Source of the DNA: Choristocarpus tenellus KU-1152
Lineage: Eukaryota > Phaeophyceae
DNA: 22,086 nucleotides
Assembly: GCA_964200185.2 (NCBI GenBank)
Contig: CAXNAD020000302.1
Span: 1-22,086, forward strand
Direction of reading: 5' to 3'
The notes under the pieces: generated by a model
Told to the model about the DNA's origin: nothing
Database searches by the model: none
What the model saw: only the letters and a program-made list of their open reading frames with translations
Shown here: one piece after another, positions 21,171 through 22,086 of the stretch
How positions within the stretch are numbered: the first letter of the stretch is position 1
Layout: every line of letters begins with the position of its first letter
Program-made: the position numbers and the translations under genes

Positions 21171-22037
21171 GCTTAGGCAATAACAAGTCAAATAATTGAT
21201 AGCGTGCCTGACCGTCGAAATCACTTGAACACGACAGTAGTGGATATCTGTGGACACCCAATCGCGGTCATTTCAAGGCACTAAATAGGAGGACCTGCAC
21301 AAAGAGAAAAATTACTGACTGCCTAAGCGACAGATAAGTGGTTCTACTACCACTTGTATTGTACTTGGCATAGCTGCAAGGAAATGGTTGAGTAACCAAA
21401 ATGGATGAGGACAAGGGTTTTTATAGTCTATGTAAGGCAGTTTGATGTAGTTTCTCTTTTTCGCTATCTATTATGTCCCTCACTACACCGCTGCTATTGT
21501 CTGAGGTTAAGGTGACAGTTACCAGCATGAATTTCGGGGGTTCGAACTCCTTCGATGCGAGAACCTTATTTCATGGAAATTTAGTTTGGATGATACTATT
21601 TCACCTGTGTGCCAAGTACAACGGATTGCACATCTGCACTATTGATATATATCTTGCCTAAAATACCTACACCACAAAAACAAGGACAAAGATGGAGGTG
21701 GAAACTTTCCGAAGGTTCAGTAGAAGATTCGAGGGAGAAGATGGAGCAACGTCGGTGGTGGGAGTAACCAGTGAGCGAGAGGCAAGGCAAAAACAGGCAG
21801 TACAATTAATCTTAGTGCAAAAGTCAGTCAATAGTACTTGGTATGAGAAGTAGAGCTGTTTGTTGTGCCTCTGACTACGACTCATGGGATCATCCCCGGA
21901 CTACAATAACATCTTGTGATCCATTTTAAACTGCATACGACATGTAATTGTGCACTGCAAACACCATTCACCAAGAACGTCAAACTCGTGAGTAGGTGCA
22001 TAATCAGTCTTAGTAGGTCATTTTCCAAGTGAGTGAA
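21171..22037. other. Upstream region of the DHX35-type gene
   Basis: No supported gene, RNA gene or promoter element. Small frames on both strands (up to 72 codons) lack motifs and splice support. Confidence 0.4.
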
Positions 22038-22086
22038 ACTATCTTAGAGGGTACGAATTTTTCCCTGTTTGTCCATTTGTGGGGCT
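22038..22086 (-). mobile_element. TIR element, copy 3, cut by the window end
   Basis: ACTATCTTAGAGGGTA at 22038-22053 differs by one base from the element terminus. It continues with gaatttttccctgtttgtccatttg, in line with the interior of copies 1 and 2. Outside it, gagtgaa also precedes copy 2, so the true terminal repeat probably starts at about GAGTGAAAGT. The rest of the element lies beyond the window. Confidence 0.75.

Noticed and set aside
20949-21257. Upstream in-frame ATG at 21257 as the helicase start
   Set aside because: DHX35 proteins begin within a few residues of the FWRPG signature, and the extra 29 residues look non-coding.
21535-21560. ggttcgaactcc as a tRNA T-arm
   Set aside because: No acceptor stem, anticodon arm or D arm can be folded around it.

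Overview
This is nuclear DNA from an intron-rich eukaryote, most likely an alga with a secondary plastid of red-algal origin (stramenopile, cryptophyte or haptophyte type). Two observations support this. Both confident genes are split by many short spliceosomal introns. One of them encodes a plastid-type ribosomal protein S1 whose N-terminus reads as a signal peptide ending in AQA followed by Phe, the ASAFAP-like pattern of bipartite plastid presequences in those groups. I cannot name the species.

Layout: 1-9.2 kb is repeat-rich and gene-poor. It holds a frameshifted minus-strand gene or pseudogene with a zinc-finger-like N-terminus and a C-terminal PCNA-binding (PIP) motif (829-1718), a 57-bp minisatellite (1931-2138), ATAAGAGAG motif clusters, two opposite-facing copies of a ~245-bp terminal-inverted-repeat element (3889-4134 and 5701-5942), a short TTAGGG tract, one copy of a 203-bp dispersed repeat, and a decayed non-LTR-type reverse transcriptase fragment (about 5951-6545) directly beside the second element.

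9.2-13.4 kb holds a ten-exon plus-strand gene for plastid 30S ribosomal protein S1 (three S1 domains, about 450 aa). 16.4-21.2 kb holds a nine-exon minus-strand gene for a DHX35-type DEAH-box RNA helicase (738 aa in my model), including one probable GC-AG intron. The two genes converge on a 3-kb spacer with the second, inverted copy of the 203-bp repeat and a 64-bp direct duplication. A third copy of the inverted-repeat element starts at 22038 and runs off the window.

The two confident genes are unrelated housekeeping functions: plastid translation, and nuclear spliceosome remodelling or quality control. The rest is mobile-element debris and intergenic DNA. I did not find a convincing new multi-gene system. 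The most useful leads are the undescribed inverted-repeat element family, the PIP-tailed gene, the GC-AG intron, and the AG|GT, phase-0 intron pattern of rps1.
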